Below, piece by piece: positions 30,811-42,770 of a DNA stretch of 64,000 nucleotides. A program made the position numbers and the translations under genes. Every line of letters begins with the position of its first letter. The first letter of the stretch is position 1. Under the pieces are notes generated by a model. It was given only the letters and a program-made list of their open reading frames with translations. It had not been told where the DNA came from and searched no databases. This DNA comes from Malacoplasma iowae (lineage in GTDB: Bacteria; Bacillota_I; Bacilli_A; Mycoplasmatales; Mycoplasmoidaceae): positions 62,001 through 126,000 of the forward strand of contig NZ_LR215023.1 of assembly GCF_900660615.1 (NCBI RefSeq), written 5' to 3'.

Positions 30811-32040
30811 ATGTCAAATTTTTTACAATCTGAATACAAATACATTTATAAAACAGATATTAATGTTAATTTAGCCATTCTTAACAAAGCATATGCTCCA
30901 TTATTGAGTTCTAAAGCTTTAGCTTTTTATAATTTTATGTATGCTGAACTCCTTATATACAATACTGTTAAATTCTTTACAAATCACATTGGATCTATCT
31001 TTAAATTTTTAAACATTACAAAGAAAAAAGAATTCGATGATATAAGAAATAATTTGGAAGCTTTAAAATTATTAAACACATACTATGAAAAAAGTACTAA
31101 TACATATTATTTTGAATTGTTAGAACCAAAAAAATTTGGTGATCTAATTGAAAATAAAAAAATAGAGTCTTTACTAATTGAAATAATTGGTGAAAATGAA
31201 TTACATAAATTAAAAACACAATTTGCTTCAGCCTTTGTTCCAGATAATGTAAAAAAAATTTCTGAGAACTTTGATACATATTACTCTAATAATTCAAAAA
31301 TTAGAGAAACATTAGAATTTAATTTTGACAAACTTTATAAATCCATTTCTAAAACTTCTTCATTGGCTATTAATATAGATGATGTTAAAAGCGACATTAA
31401 TGAATATTATATAAACTTTGATGTAAGTTATGAAAACATTGAAAAAGCAATTTATAATTCAATTGTAAAAAAGGGAAATGAGTTTGTTGTTAACAAACTT
31501 TTATTTTTGCAAGAAGTATCACAATTCAATAAAGAATCTGTAAAATTAGATTTTTTTAATAAAATAAAATTAAATAGAAATAAACAAATGTTTGTAGAAA
31601 AAAGTTCAATCGATTCTTTAAGCAATATTTTCTTTGATTATAAAAATTTGAAATCTGAACAATACCTATCAGCAATTTTAAAGTCTGAAATTTCAGATGA
31701 AGAAATTGAAATAATCAATCAATTAAGAAATAAATATTTTTTAAATGATAGCTTAATTAATATAATGATAGATTTTTCAATAGATAAAACACATCATAAG
31801 TTAAATGTAAAATATTTAACAAAAACTGCTAGATCTTTTAATTTAGAAAATATTGAAACAGTTGAACAAGCTTATGAATATTTAATGAATCCTTCATCAA
31901 GAAATAAAAGAAACAAAGCATCTAAATCTAGTAATTCTAAAAAAGATTTAGTTGGTAAAATAGAAAGAGACGAAGGTTTTTCTGGCGAAGATATTTCTTG
32001 TAAAGATGATTATGAACCTTTGGTTGATATAGAAATTTAA
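30811..32040 (+). CDS. dnaB: DnaB/DnaD-domain replication initiation protein (Firmicutes DnaB type)
   Basis: The start at ATG 30811 is chosen because AAGGAG (30799-30804) precedes it; an in-frame ATG at 30742 would put that site inside the coding region. The 409-residue product has a winged-helix-like N-terminal half (ILNKAYAPLLSSKALAFYNF), and a C-terminal DnaD-like block FSIDKTHHKLNVKYLTKTA with ENIETVEQAYEYL. In Firmicutes this protein helps load the replicative helicase with DnaD and DnaI. dnaI follows 12 nt downstream, as in Bacillus. The tail is Ser/Lys- then Asp/Glu-rich. The symbol follows B. subtilis usage; this is not the replicative helicase. Confidence 0.72.
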   Translation: MSNFLQSEYKYIYKTDINVNLAILNKAYAPLLSSKALAFYNFMYAELLIYNTVKFFTNHIGSIFKFLNITKKKEFDDIRNNLEALKLLNTYYEKSTNTYYFELLEPKKFGDLIENKKIESLLIEIIGENELHKLKTQFASAFVPDNVKKISENFDTYYSNNSKIRETLEFNFDKLYKSISKTSSLAINIDDVKSDINEYYINFDVSYENIEKAIYNSIVKKGNEFVVNKLLFLQEVSQFNKESVKLDFFNKIKLNRNKQMFVEKSSIDSLSNIFFDYKNLKSEQYLSAILKSEISDEEIEIINQLRNKYFLNDSLINIMIDFSIDKTHHKLNVKYLTKTARSFNLENIETVEQAYEYLMNPSSRNKRNKASKSSNSKKDLVGKIERDEGFSGEDISCKDDYEPLVDIEI

Positions 32041-32052
32041 TGGAAAAACAAT

Positions 32053-33027
32053 ATGTTAATAAAAGAACTTCAACAATTTAAAAAGGAAAATGAAAACAAT
32101 TCTTCTTTGCTATCTGAAGAAGAATTGCTTTCAATTTATAAGAAGGAAATAGAAAAGGTTAATCAATTTCCTCACTTTTTAATTCTTAATTTAACAGAAG
32201 ATGAAATAAGACAATATTATTTCTTTTTTAAAGAAATTATGAATCAAACAGTTGAATGCATGAAATTAACAGATAAATGTTCAAACCAATTAAATGTACA
32301 TCTAGATGTTTTTAGAGGAGATGACAATAAGCTTTATTTCTTTTACACAAAGTGTGTAAAGATGGAAAAGATTTTCCGAGAAAAAAGTTACAAAGAAAAA
32401 TATTTATACCACTATTACTCAGACACTTTTTTAACTGATGTAAAATTAGATAGAAAATGAATTGGCAATGAAGTTCATGCAACAAAAAACGAACTAATTA
32501 AATTATTTCAAAGCAAAGTTAAATCAGGTGCTAATACTGGTATTTATATTTATGGATCTTTTGGCATTGGTAAAACATATTGTTGTAATGCGTTTGCAAA
32601 TTTATTCGCTGAGAAATTAAATAAAACTATATGTTTTATATATATTCCAGATTTTGTAAATATGTTAAAAGATGGTTTTAATAATCCAGATAAAAAAATT
32701 GAAAATAGTAAAATTTTACAAAATGCACAAAATGCGGATGTATTATTTTTAGATGATGTTGGAGCTGAATATGCAACCGACTGATTTTATTCAAACATTT
32801 TACTAAACCTGTTAAATCAACGATATGCTAATAATAAGATTACTTACTTTAACTCAAATTTATCTATAGATGAGTTAGAAAAAAAGATTAAAAAAAGTTT
32901 AAAAGGTGATGATAGTTATCTTATAGCTGGAAGAATAATAGACAGAATTAAATCGCTTGTAAATAATAATTTTATATTATTAAAAGGGGATAACATGCGT
33001 CATAAAAAGGAGAAAACAAATGATTAA
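32053..33027 (+). CDS. dnaI: Primosomal helicase loader DnaI
   Basis: AAA+ ATPase that loads the replicative helicase. The 324-residue product has a poorly conserved N-terminal helicase-binding half, then Walker A GSFGIGKTY and Walker B VLFLDDVGAEYATDW (UGA = Trp), and the sensor ITYFNSNLS. The arrangement directly after the dnaB-like gene is diagnostic. Its stop (33025-33027) lies inside the argS start region: argS ATG 33020 overlaps it by 8 bp. Confidence 0.88.
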
Positions 33028-34693
33028 AAATACTTTACTTTCTTTAATTGAAAAAGATATAAAAAAATTCTTATTAGATAAATATTCTATAAAGAAAATT
33101 AACATAAACGTTGATAAAACTAAGTCAATCAATTTAGGTGATTTTACAACTAATGCCGCTATGGTTTCATCTTCTATTTTGAAAAAAGATGTTATGGAAA
33201 TAGGGGAAAATATAAAAGAAGAATTAATGAAAACCAATTTATTTGAAAAAGTTGAAATTGTAAAACCTGGTTTTATTAACATGTTTTTAAATTCAGAAAC
33301 AAGATTTAAATTAATAAAACAAATTATTAAAGAAGAAAAAGATTATGGTCAATTTGCACCTAAAAAAATGAAATACAATATAGAATATGTTTCAGCTAAT
33401 CCAACAGGATCTTTACATATTGGTCATGCAAGAAATGCTGCACTTGGTATGACTCTTTCAAATATTTGGTTGAAAAATGGGATTGCTGTTACAAGAGAAT
33501 ATTATATAAATGATGGTGGTTCTCAAATTGATAAACTTGGGATGTCAACATTTTATAGATACTTACAATTAAATGGTAAAAAAGTAAAAATGGACCCTGA
33601 CTATTATCAAGGTGAAGAACCTAAAAACATTGCTAAACAAATTTATGAAAAATATGGTGATAAATTTGTTAATTTAAGTTATGACAAAACCAAAATAGAC
33701 GATGAAGAAGTATTTGAGTTTTTCAAAACTTTCTCAAAAAATTCTTGTATGGATTTTATTAAAAAAGATCTTAAAGAATTTAGAGTTAAATTTGATAGAT
33801 ATTATCCAGAATCAAACATTTATAAACTTAATTTAATTGATAAAACAATTAAAAAACTTGGTAAAAATGTTTATGAAAAAGATGGTGCTGTTTGACTAAA
33901 ATCTACAAAATTTAATGATGATAAAGATAGAGTTTTAATTAAAAGTGACAAAAAGTTTACTTACTTTTTACCAGACATTGCATATCACAACATTAAAATA
34001 ACTAGAAAAGATGGAGTGACAAAATTATTTAATATTTGGGGAGCTGATCATAATAGTTATGTAACTAGAATGACTGCAGCACTACAATGTTTTGGGTTTA
34101 AACCAGATATTATGCATGTAATTATAATGCAAATGGTTAAGCTTACTAAAAATGGTGAAGAATTTAAAATGTCAAAAAGAAGTGGTCAATCACTTACTTT
34201 AAGAGATTTAATTTCCACAATTGGTGTAGAGAGTTCTAGATGGTTATTAGTATCACAAGCTTCAGAAGCTCATCTTGAAATAGATGTTCAACAATTTACT
34301 AATAAATCATATGATGAACATTTGTATTATGTATTTTATGCTTATGCAAGAATCAACAAGTTACTTCAAAAAGGTAACAAATTAGTTAAAAATAAAAAAG
34401 TTAATAATTTTGACAAAATTACTTTGGATAAAGAAAAAGAACTTATCAATATGATGTTTTATTATCCACATACAATTGACAACATCTCTAAGTCTTATGA
34501 AGTTCAAAAACTTCCAACATTTCTTTATAACTTAGCAATGATTTTTCATTCATACTACAATGAAACAAAAATATTCTCTGACAATTCAGATATAGAATTA
34601 TTAACTCAAAGAGTAATGCTATTAAATGCATTGAAATGAACAATAAAAAGTTGTTTATCATTATTTGATATAGAACCAAAAAACAAATTATAG
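33020..34693 (+). CDS. argS: Arginyl-tRNA synthetase
   Basis: Charges tRNA-Arg; class Ia enzyme. The 557-residue product has an ArgRS-specific N-terminal additional domain, the HIGH motif in ANPTGSLHIGHARNAALG, NIWGADHNSY, and FKMSKRSG in the KMSKS position. The C-terminal anticodon-binding domain (DEHLYYVFYAYARINKLL) is present. UGA at 33893 and 34637 are Trp. AAGGAG precedes the start, within dnaI. Transcription originally ended at a hairpin now split by IS copy 2. Confidence 0.96.
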
Positions 34694-34739
34694 TTTATAA
34701 AAAACACACCATAATACACATAGGTATGTTAGATTGAAC

Positions 34740-34770
34740 AATAATTCATTTCAATGAGAAAAGAATTATT
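34740..34770 (+). repeat. IS copy 2, left target duplication (31 bp, argS terminator)
   Basis: An inverted repeat, AATAATTC ... GAATTATT, with a 15-nt loop; exact copy at 35933-35963. On this side the T-tract is missing because the IS end CCCTAACTG follows at once. Confidence 0.9.
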
Positions 34771-35932
34771 CCCTAACTGACATGTGAAGTGCAACACTTC
34801 AATGTTACATTAAACTCTCGACTTTGAAATATAAGTTGAGAGTTTTTTTGTTTTAAATATTTTCTTGATACATTTGGTAAGCTGTTTTATAACCAAACAT
34901 TTTTCTTGGGATGTTGTTTACTTTTCATTCAAGAGTTTTTATTTTATCTTCACTTACTAAACTGAAGTCAGTTCCTTTTTTATATCATCTTCTAACTATC
35001 CCATTTATGTTCTCGTTGGACCCTCTTTGGAATGAAGAATAAGGTTGGCAATAATAAACTTTAAAGTTGAATTGTTTTGCAGTTATTCCCATCATTTGAA
35101 ACTCTAACCCATTATCAACAGTGATGCTTTTTATTGGGAGTTTTTCATCTCGAATAATGGTATACATTTTAGCCATCATTGATCTAGCGTTCTTCCCTTT
35201 TATTTTTCTAATAATTGCCAACCTTGTTTTTCTTTCCACTAATGTCAATAAGTGGTAATAACCACTTTGCCTTTTACTAACTATTAGATCAGCTTCTCAA
35301 TGTCCAAATTCTTTTCTATTGTTTATCTTTTCTGGTCTTAGACTATAAGGAATGCAGTATTTTCCATCAATTTTAGAAAATATACCTATTTTTCTTCTTT
35401 TTCCTTTAACATATTTTCTTCTTAAACAATCTCTTCTTTGTATCTTTCAAATCTTGCTATTGATTCATCTAAATACTTGCCTAGCACTTGGAACTTTAAC
35501 TAACGGATAGTTTTCTTTTATTCAAAAAATTGTAGCTTCTACACCATGAGATTTAGGATTAAATTTTTGAATAAAAAGATCTGTGAAGTTTTTGTACTTC
35601 AACATAAAAAACATATGACAATTTGATTTTCTTCTAATGTATTTTTTGTGAGCAGTTGATGAATAATAAATCCCTGTTGAAGATGTGTTTCTTTTTAATT
35701 CTCTTGATATTGTTGATTTGTTTTTATTTAAGATTTTTGCAATCTTATTCATAGAATATTTTTCTTTATTTCAAAGAAAATAAATTAAGCATCTTTCTTC
35801 TTTTGTTAAATGTTTATAAGTTTTCATAAGCACTCCTAATATTCATTATCTTTTTATTAGTGAACACTTACAAACAAAACAAATGAAGTGCACACTCTTT
35901 TTTGAGTGTTGCACTTCACATGTCAATCGAGC
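34771..35932 (-). mobile_element. IS30-family insertion sequence, IS1630-like, copy 2 (reverse)
   Basis: The same 1162-bp element in the opposite orientation, starting CCCTAACTGACATG and ending CATGTCAATCGAGC on the + strand. Length equals the other copies, and I saw no sequence difference in the parts compared. It lies in the argS terminator with a 31-bp duplication, the longest of the four. Read-through from argS would run antisense to its transposase. Confidence 0.93.
34853..35827 (-). CDS. IS30-family transposase, copy 2
   Basis: Full-length 324-residue DDE transposase with the translation of copy 1, including helix-turn-helix ISRELKRN, WEADLIV, TVDNGLEF and RGSNENINGIVRR. UGA = Trp. No frameshift or stop is seen, so it can probably supply transposase for the other copies. 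Confidence 0.93.
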
Positions 35933-35970
35933 AATAATTCATTTCAATGAGAAAAGAATTATTGTTTTTT
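35933..35970 (+). terminator. argS terminator, distal copy made by IS insertion
   Basis: Target duplication 35933-35963 with the 8-bp stem AATAATTC/GAATTATT, extended by C-G, followed by GTTTTTTAT. This copy keeps the T-tract, about 1.27 kb from the argS stop. Confidence 0.75.
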
Positions 35971-36436
35971 ATTTTAAAGTTATTAATAACTTAAGATTTA
36001 TAAATAATCTAAAGATTTATGTTTTAAAATTTTCAATAAAACTTAATCATAAACTAAATATGATTTTAAAAAATAAAATTGAATAAAAATATAAATTATA
36101 ACTTACCTGTAAATACTAAGAAAATATAAAATAAAAATATCCAAATAACTTATAAAACAAGATTAAAAAACTTTTAGAAAAAGCTTACAAAATAAAATAA
36201 ATTTTAAACCAAATATAAAAAATGAATTTGTGTTTAAAATTAAAAACATTAATTGATTTTAATGTTTGTTTTATTTAAAAATCAATCATAAAAATAAGCA
36301 AAATTTTATATATACAAGTTTAGTTTTTATTTTTTTATGTTTGTTATATTTTGGTGTGAAAAAACATTTTTAATTATAATAATATTGGTAATTTAAAAAG
36401 AAAGAATTATTAATATTATTTTTGATGGAGATAAAT
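35964..36436 (+). other. Gene-free AT-rich spacer upstream of gapA
   Basis: This 473-bp stretch has no believable coding region; a short frame around 35883-36086 mostly overlaps the IS end and terminator. It contains many short A/T runs and a partial hairpin with TTAAAAACATTAA/TTTTAATGTTTG-like arms near 36235-36270, but no clear family. The gapA promoter lies at its right end. It may be decayed sequence or an untranslated regulatory spacer. Confidence 0.5.
36351..36380 (+). promoter_or_regulatory. Probable gapA promoter
   Basis: TTGGTG (36351-36356), an 18-nt spacer and TATAAT (36375-36380). The gapA ATG is 56 nt further on. No other TATAAT with a plausible -35 was noticed in the spacer. 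Confidence 0.5.
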
Positions 36437-37435
<999 letters not shown>

Positions 37436-37452
37436 TATTTTAATGATTATAA

Positions 37453-37483
37453 AGACAAAGCTTTATAAAGCTTTGTCTCTTTT
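37453..37483 (+). terminator. Perfect 26-bp palindrome between gapA and pgk
   Basis: AGACAAAGCTTTA followed by its exact reverse complement (37453-37478), then CTTTTAA. It can form a very stable hairpin with a short imperfect U-tract, so it may be a partial terminator or an mRNA-stability element separating gapA from pgk. The pgk start is 24 nt beyond. Confidence 0.65.
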
Positions 37484-37501
37484 AATAAGGAGTAATATAA
37501 A

Positions 37502-38740
37502 ATGGAATACAACAAAAAAACATTAAGAGATGTAAATGTTGAAGAAAAAAAAGTAATTGTAAGAGTGGATTTTAATGTACCTATTGATAAACAAACAGGA
37601 AAAATAACAGATCAAACTAGAATAATTGAAGCTCTTCCAACTATTGCATATTTAATAGAAAAAAAAGCAAAAGTTATTTTACTTTCTCACTTAGGAAAAG
37701 TTAAAACTTTAGAAGATATTACAAGTGGTAAAAAATCTTTAAAGGTTGTTTATGAAGCATTAAAAAATTTATTACCAGGAACTGAAATTTTATTTCATGA
37801 AAGTAGTAAAGATTTAAAAATAGCAAACATAATTAAAACTATGAATAATGGTAGTATTTTACTATTAGAAAATACTAGATATAACGATGTTGATGACAAA
37901 GGTAAAGTTGTTAAACTAGAATCAAAAAATGATCCAACTTTAGGTAAATTTTGAGCTGATTTAGCTGATGTATATGTTAATGATGCATTTGGTACAGCTC
38001 ATAGAGAACATGCATCAAATGTTGGTATTGCAAATAAATGTAAAGATTCATGTATTGGATTTTTAGTTGAAAAAGAATTAACTAAACTTGGCAAAGCTCT
38101 TAATAACCCAGAAAAACCAATTGTTGCAATTTTTGGTGGGGCTAAAATTTCAGACAAAATTAAATCTATAGAAAATATAGGTAAAATAGCTGACAAAATC
38201 CTTATTGGTGGTGGAATGGCATATACATTCTTTAAAGCACAGGGATATGAAATTGGTAAATCAATTCTTGAAGAAGAATCTATTCCAATTGCTAAAGAAT
38301 TATTAGAAAAATTCAAAGATAAATTAATGCTTCCAGTAGATGTTAATTGTGCTAAAGAATATGAAGATGTAAAACCAACAAGATTTGCATTTAATGAAAT
38401 TCCAAGTGATTATGAAGGATTGGATATTGGAAAGAAAACCATCAAAACATATAAAAAGATTATAAAAAACTCTAAGACAATTATTTGGAATGGACCAGTT
38501 GGTGTTTCTGAATTTTCAAACTTTGCAAACGGAACAAATAAAATTTGTAAAGCAATAGCTAAAGCAACTATGAAAAATGGTGCTTACAGTATCATTGGTG
38601 GTGGTGATTCAGCAGCAGCTGCAATTAAATTAGGTTACAAAGACAAATTCTCTCACATTTCAACAGGTGGGGGAGCATCACTTGTTTTCTTTGAAGGTGT
38701 TCCACTTCCAGGTGTTGCTGCAATAAAAGATAAAAAGTAA
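37502..38740 (+). CDS. pgk: Phosphoglycerate kinase
   Basis: Makes ATP from 1,3-bisphosphoglycerate in glycolysis. The 412-residue product has [53 protein letters not shown], the ATP-site [10 protein letters not shown] and [11 protein letters not shown] with [14 protein letters not shown] single UGA (37952) is Trp. AAGGAG precedes ATG 37502. It is transcribed in the same direction as gapA and ends at a terminator now split by IS copy 3. Confidence 0.97.
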
Positions 38741-38755
38741 TTTTAAAAAGTTTAA

Positions 38756-38778
38756 AATAAGGTATTATCTACCTTATT
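38756..38778 (+). repeat. IS copy 3, left target duplication (23 bp, pgk terminator)
   Basis: An inverted repeat AATAAGGTA ... TACCTTATT with a short loop; exact copy at 39941-39963. It is followed by the IS left end, not by a T-tract. Confidence 0.92.
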
Positions 38779-39940
38779 GCTCGATTGACATGTGAAGTGC
38801 AACACTCAAAAAAGAGTGTGCACTTCATTTGTTTTGTTTGTAAGTGTTCACTAATAAAAAGATAATGAATATTAGGAGTGCTTATGAAAACTTATAAACA
38901 TTTAACAAAAGAAGAAAGATGCTTAATTTATTTTCTTTGAAATAAAGAAAAATATTCTATGAATAAGATTGCAAAAATCTTAAATAAAAACAAATCAACA
39001 ATATCAAGAGAATTAAAAAGAAACACATCTTCAACAGGGATTTATTATTCATCAACTGCTCACAAAAAATACATTAGAAGAAAATCAAATTGTCATATGT
39101 TTTTTATGTTGAAGTACAAAAACTTCACAGATCTTTTTATTCAAAAATTTAATCCTAAATCTCATGGTGTAGAAGCTACAATTTTTTGAATAAAAGAAAA
39201 CTATCCGTTAGTTAAAGTTCCAAGTGCTAGGCAAGTATTTAGATGAATCAATAGCAAGATTTGAAAGATACAAAGAAGAGATTGTTTAAGAAGAAAATAT
39301 GTTAAAGGAAAAAGAAGAAAAATAGGTATATTTTCTAAAATTGATGGAAAATACTGCATTCCTTATAGTCTAAGACCAGAAAAGATAAACAATAGAAAAG
39401 AATTTGGACATTGAGAAGCTGATCTAATAGTTAGTAAAAGGCAAAGTGGTTATTACCACTTATTGACATTAGTGGAAAGAAAAACAAGGTTGGCAATTAT
39501 TAGAAAAATAAAAGGGAAGAACGCTAGATCAATGATGGCTAAAATGTATACCATTATTCGAGATGAAAAACTCCCAATAAAAAGCATCACTGTTGATAAT
39601 GGGTTAGAGTTTCAAATGATGGGAATAACTGCAAAACAATTCAACTTTAAAGTTTATTATTGCCAACCTTATTCTTCATTCCAAAGAGGGTCCAACGAGA
39701 ACATAAATGGGATAGTTAGAAGATGATATAAAAAAGGAACTGACTTCAGTTTAGTAAGTGAAGATAAAATAAAAACTCTTGAATGAAAAGTAAACAACAT
39801 CCCAAGAAAAATGTTTGGTTATAAAACAGCTTACCAAATGTATCAAGAAAATATTTAAAACAAAAAAACTCTCAACTTATATTTCAAAGTCGAGAGTTTA
39901 ATGTAACATTGAAGTGTTGCACTTCACATGTCAGTTAGGG
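38779..39940 (+). mobile_element. IS30-family insertion sequence, IS1630-like, copy 3
   Basis: A 1162-bp element in the same orientation as copy 1, with GCTCGATTGACATG at the left and CATGTCAGTTAGGG at the right. It lies in the terminator of pgk with a 23-bp duplication. Only about 2.8 kb separate it from copy 2, so gapA-pgk is enclosed by inverted IS copies. Confidence 0.93.
38884..39858 (+). CDS. IS30-family transposase, copy 3
   Basis: Full-length 324-residue transposase with the product of copy 1. Catalytic residues (WEAD, VDNG, NEN) and helix-turn-helix are intact, with the same AGGAG start context. UGA = Trp. Confidence 0.93.
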
Positions 39941-39971
39941 AATAAGGTATTATCTACCTTATTTTTTTCTT
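39941..39971 (+). terminator. pgk terminator, distal copy made by IS insertion
   Basis: Duplicated hairpin AATAAGGTA/TACCTTATT (39941-39963) running into TTTTTTCTTTT. It keeps the T-tract. The stem is perfect. Confidence 0.8.
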
Positions 39972-40034
39972 TTTTAATTTTTTTATTCAATTTGTTATAT
40001 AAATAATATTAGTTATTATTTTGAGAGATTTTTA

Positions 40035-40940
40035 ATGAATGCAAAAGTTTTTTTTACAACACTATGAAATAAAATAGCTTTTCCTTTTTCTTCTTTATCT
40101 TTATTAATTGGATTATCAAGATCAAAGAAAAAATATTTAACTTATGAATCAGAACCAGAAGATTTACCAGAATCTGAAAGATACACACATGTATTTAAAC
40201 TTTCTAGAAGAGCTTGTTTTGTAACAAATACTAAAGTTAAACTAGAAGGGTTGGATAAAGTACCAAATGTACCAGTTTTGTTTATTTGCAACCATAAGTC
40301 ATCATTTGATCCTGTAATATTACTAAAAATTTTCTCTGAAAAACAAATTAAACCAGTTTTTGTTTCAAAAAAAGAAGTTCTTGATAATAAAAAAGTTGGG
40401 TTCGCTGCAAGACTTATTAATACCATATTCATGGATAGAAAAAATTTAAGAGATGTTTATAGATGTATTCAAGAAGAAAAAGCAGTTCTTAAAAATAAAT
40501 CAGTAGTTGTTTTTATTGAAGGTACAAGAATTAAATCTGACAACTTTGGTGAATTTAGAGGCGCTGCTTTAGAACCATCATATGCAACAATGAGATCTAT
40601 TGTTCCTGTTGTTATTTATGGTACTAAATCAATGGAAGAAAGCAACAAAAAACAATTATTAAAATATAAAGAAGTAACAGTTAAATTTTTAGAACCTATT
40701 AAATATAAAGAATTCATTCATGTTGATAAACAAGTTTTCGCTAATAAAATAAAAGATTTAATGTTTAATGAATACAAAAAAATTGCTGAAGAAAGAAAAG
40801 AAGAATTAAATTTAGAAAATATTGAAACAGATAAAGAGAAAGAAAATTTGGATATTGTTCAAGAAAATTTAACAGAAACAAAAGACAATCAAGAAAACAA
40901 TCAAGAAATAAGTAAAATAGTAAAACAAAAAGAATCTTAA
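40035..40940 (+). CDS. plsC: 1-acyl-sn-glycerol-3-phosphate acyltransferase
   Basis: Adds the second acyl chain to make phosphatidic acid. The 301-residue product has an N-terminal hydrophobic segment (IAFPFSSLSLLIGL), the acyltransferase motif NHKSSFDP (H and D), FVSKKEVLDNKKVG, and FIEGTRIKSD as the glycerol-phosphate-binding motif. UGA at about 40065 is Trp. The C-terminal 50 residues are Glu/Asn/Lys-rich and probably flexible. The start ATG 40035 is the first Met in frame, with GAGAG upstream. Confidence 0.88.
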
Positions 40941-41027
40941 TAATTAAATGTTTTTATAAAAAGGCTTTAAAGATTTATATTGTTAAAATAAAAACATTTA
41001 CTAAGAACACAAATTTTATATTCTAAC

Positions 41028-41058
41028 AAGAACAACCAAAAGTTGTTTTTGTTTTTTA
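41028..41058 (+). terminator. Terminator between plsC and scpA
   Basis: AAGAACAAC (41028-41036) pairs with GTTGTTTTT (41042-41050) around CAAAA, followed by G and a T-run. Just upstream, AAATGTTTTTAT (40946-40957) can also pair with ATAAAAACATTT (40988-40999), a 12-bp helix without T-tract. Confidence 0.7.
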
Positions 41059-41129
41059 TTTTGATTAAAAATTTTATTAATTAATAAAAAGATTTTTATT
41101 ATAAAATTTATTAGATAGGTAAAAAAAAT

Positions 41130-42188
41130 ATGGATAACAACTCAGAAAAAACATTGAAAAATGATGTTCTTTCAGAAGAAACAACAAATTCAAATCCAGA
41201 TGATAATAACGAATCTGTTGAAGATAAAATTGATGTTGAACCAGAACAAGATTCATTATCTTTTGAAAACAAAGATATAGATATTATTAATAAAGAAAAT
41301 AATACTGAAATTAATAATTTTAATTTAAATCATAATCAGCATATCAATAATGATGTTTCTACTGAAATAAATCATAATATTGAAAGTTCAGAATTTAAAG
41401 TAACCATCAATGATTTTGATGGCCCTTTTGACTTATTGCTAGCATTAGTCAAAGAAAAGAAAATGGACATTATGAATCTTGATTTAGTTGTTATTGCCAA
41501 ACAATATGTTGCTTTTGTTAGTCGTAATATTGCTCATTTAAAAATTGATGATATGACTGAATACTTATTAATGGCTTCATATTTGTTAGAATTAAAATCA
41601 AAAAAAGTTTTACCTGTTATAGATACTCCTGAAAAACTTGAAAAAGAAATTGAACGTGATAAATTTATTCAAAGATTGCTTATCTATAAACAATTTAAAA
41701 ATCTTGTTCCAACTCTTATGGATAAAATGGAAAAAAGATATGAAATGCATGAAAAAGAATCAAACAATTTCACTGAATATTTAAATTCAGAGGATAATCA
41801 AACAGTTTTTTTGCCTGATAATTTAGATGTACAAAATATTTTAAAAGCAATGCAAAAAGTTTATTTAAAACTACAAGCAAAAAAACCTCTTGTTGATATT
41901 AAAACAATTGATATAAGTGAAGTATCAATAGATGATGTTGAACAAGAAATAAAAGAATTTTTATCAAGTTATGAGGCTGGATTTAAAATATCTCTAACAG
42001 ATTATTTAAATAAAATTCCGTTAGAGAAGTTCACAAAACAATATTTTGTTGTTACATTTGTTGCACTATTAGTTTTGGTAAGACATCAACACATAATGTT
42101 AGAACAAGATATAAACAACGATGAAGAAATTTATATTATTAAAAGATCAGTTATAGAAAATGAAGAGGTGTTAGGGGATGAACGTTAA
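41130..42188 (+). CDS. scpA: Segregation and condensation protein A
   Basis: Kleisin subunit that bridges SMC heads in bacterial condensin. The 352-residue product has an acidic, Asn-rich N-terminal extension of about 85 residues, then the ScpA core beginning FKVTINDFDGPFDLLLALV, MDIMNLDLVVIAKQY and LLMASYLLELKSKKVLP. The C-terminal winged helix (LVRHQHIMLEQD) is present. The extension is longer than in typical ScpA and probably disordered. The scpB start overlaps its 3' end by 11 bp. Confidence 0.92.
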   Translation: MDNNSEKTLKNDVLSEETTNSNPDDNNESVEDKIDVEPEQDSLSFENKDIDIINKENNTEINNFNLNHNQHINNDVSTEINHNIESSEFKVTINDFDGPFDLLLALVKEKKMDIMNLDLVVIAKQYVAFVSRNIAHLKIDDMTEYLLMASYLLELKSKKVLPVIDTPEKLEKEIERDKFIQRLLIYKQFKNLVPTLMDKMEKRYEMHEKESNNFTEYLNSEDNQTVFLPDNLDVQNILKAMQKVYLKLQAKKPLVDIKTIDISEVSIDDVEQEIKEFLSSYEAGFKISLTDYLNKIPLEKFTKQYFVVTFVALLVLVRHQHIMLEQDINNDEEIYIIKRSVIENEEVLGDER

Positions 42189-42744
42189 AAGTGTAATTGA
42201 AGGTGCTCTTTTCATTGCTGGAAAAGATGGAATGGATAAAGAAAAACTAAAAAAAATTAGTAGGTTAGATGATTCAGACTTTGATGCTGTAATTGAAGAA
42301 ATGATTGTTGAATATGAAAGAAACTCTCAAAGAGGAATTATTTTAAGAAAATTTGGTAATGAATATAAACTTTTAACTAAACCAGAAATTAATAAAATCA
42401 TTTCAAAAAACTTTGACATTAAACAAAAAAATCCATTGAATCAGGCAATGATAGAAACTCTTGCAATAATTGCATATAATGAACCATGTACAAGAACAAA
42501 AATACATGAAATGAGAAAAACAGATCCAACACCAATTTTAGATAAACTAATTGAATTAGGATTGGTTGAACAAGCTGGTAGAAGTGAAGCAGTTGGTAAA
42601 CCATATCTTTATCAAGTTACAAAAAACTTTTATGATGTTTTTGGGATAAATTCAATAAAAGAATTACCAGAAATAGTTTTACCAGAAGAGGATCTAGATG
42701 ATAATAGTGATATAGATTTCTTTGATTCAAATAGAGACGAATAA
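42178..42744 (+). CDS. scpB: Segregation and condensation protein B
   Basis: Winged-helix partner that binds ScpA in the SMC complex. The 188-residue product has SVIEGALFIAGKDGM at the start and LNQAMIETLAIIAYNEPCTRT, then PYLYQVTKNFYDVFGI, all diagnostic. The acidic C-terminal tail (EEDLDDNSDIDFFD) is probably flexible. It is translationally coupled to scpA by an 11-bp overlap. Confidence 0.94.
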   Translation: MNVKSVIEGALFIAGKDGMDKEKLKKISRLDDSDFDAVIEEMIVEYERNSQRGIILRKFGNEYKLLTKPEINKIISKNFDIKQKNPLNQAMIETLAIIAYNEPCTRTKIHEMRKTDPTPILDKLIELGLVEQAGRSEAVGKPYLYQVTKNFYDVFGINSIKELPEIVLPEEDLDDNSDIDFFDSNRDE

Positions 42745-42770
42745 TTATAATAATTAAGTAGGAGAATAAT

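Noticed and set aside
35883-36086. Short ORF at the right end of IS copy 2
   Set aside because: It runs from the IS terminal repeat through the duplicated terminator into AT-rich spacer, and has no ribosome site or family resemblance.
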